Shown: positions 5,102-5,244 of the stretch, piece after piece
How positions within the stretch are numbered: the first letter of the stretch is position 1
Layout of the letters: each line of letters opens with the position of its first letter
DNA from: Halarsenatibacter sp964462585
GTDB lineage: Bacteria > Bacillota > Halanaerobiia > Halanaerobiales > Halarsenatibacteraceae
Assembly (NCBI GenBank): GCA_964462585.1
Contig: CAYXAK010000109.1
Span: 1-5,244, forward strand
Direction of reading: 5' to 3'
Length of the DNA stretch: 5,244 nucleotides
Notes under the pieces: model-generated
The model's input: the letters and a program-made list of their open reading frames with translations, nothing else
Databases searched by the model: none
Told to the model about the DNA's origin: nothing
Translations under genes and position numbers: made by a program

Positions 5102-5135
5102 GATAAAATATTGAGTTTTAAAACGACTTTTATCA
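5101..5135 (-). repeat. AT-rich hairpin directly in front of the riboswitch
   Basis: The perfect 8-bp inverted repeat TGATAAAA (5101-5108)/TTTTATCA (5128-5135) encloses the palindrome GTTTTAAAAC (5115-5124). It overlaps the first base of the aptamer's P1 stem, so the two could influence each other's folding. It has no GC-rich stem and is unlikely to terminate transcription. Confidence 0.35.
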
Positions 5136-5194
5136 TTGCCTTTATAATTCAGATTTGAAATCGTTATTATGAGGAATATTTGATTCTGTACATA

Positions 5195-5223
5195 ATTTTA
5201 GCATATGAACCCTTTATATTCAA
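5195..5223 (-). promoter_or_regulatory. Sigma-A-type promoter of the riboswitch transcript
   Basis: On the minus strand TTGAAT (5218-5223) and TAAAAT (5195-5200) are separated by exactly 17 bases. Transcription would start near 5188, leaving about 87 bases before the aptamer. This shows the riboswitch heads its own transcript and is not internal to one entering from the right. Confidence 0.6.
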
Positions 5224-5244
5224 GGATATTATCCAGGACGATGT

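Larger units (their letters stand above)
4605..5188 (-). ncRNA. Candidate B12-controlled noncoding transcript
   Basis: The unit has a promoter, a cobalamin aptamer, a proximal terminator, a long hairpin and a distal double hairpin with a T-tract, and no recognisable coding region. It would yield an RNA of about 390 bases when stopped early or about 580 bases when read through. It converges on the acidic protein gene ending at 4301. The remnant leader of a deleted B12 operon is the main alternative. Confidence 0.35.

Overview
The window looks like a chromosomal segment of a Gram-positive-type anaerobe or fermenter, possibly halophilic and possibly of the Halanaerobiales kind. The taxon is an inference from style only. 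Strong AGGAGG-type ribosome binding sites, GTG starts, sigma-A-like promoters with 17-bp spacers, a cobalamin riboswitch and a very acidic secreted protein all fit. No gene present fixes the taxonomy. No CRISPR array, insertion sequence, tRNA or rRNA was seen.

Bases 1-2530 (minus strand) hold a probable three-gene unit read right to left. A consensus promoter at 2501-2529 carries a candidate operator. It is followed by a TetR-family regulator, a MATE-family multidrug/Na+ efflux pump, and the first 108 codons of an M20-family amidohydrolase that runs off the left edge. No terminator separates the three, so the regulator probably controls its own transcription and that of the pump.

Bases 2560-3440 (minus strand) hold a polytopic membrane kinase of the dolichol/phytol/diacylglycerol kinase (CTP-dependent) family, closed by a clear intrinsic terminator at 2560-2584. 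A 30-codon open frame continues in frame from the kinase stop to that terminator.

Bases 3441-3728 are a divergent intergenic region with several short GC-rich hairpins. Bases 3729-4301 (plus strand) encode an exported, strongly acidic protein resembling PsbP/DcrB-fold proteins. A three-way-junction RNA fold ending in a short T-tract lies about 90 bases downstream.

The right end is the most interesting part. A textbook cobalamin riboswitch lies on the minus strand at 4915-5101, with its own promoter at 5195-5223. Downstream of it I find no convincing protein gene. Instead there are a strong intrinsic terminator about 80 bases away, a long hairpin, and a second pair of tandem hairpins ending in a T-tract about 310 bases away. 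The transcript faces the acidic protein gene tail to tail. It is therefore either the leader of a lost or decayed B12 operon, or a B12-controlled noncoding/antisense RNA similar in principle to Rli55, AspocR and EutX. The second possibility is the best candidate here for an undescribed system.
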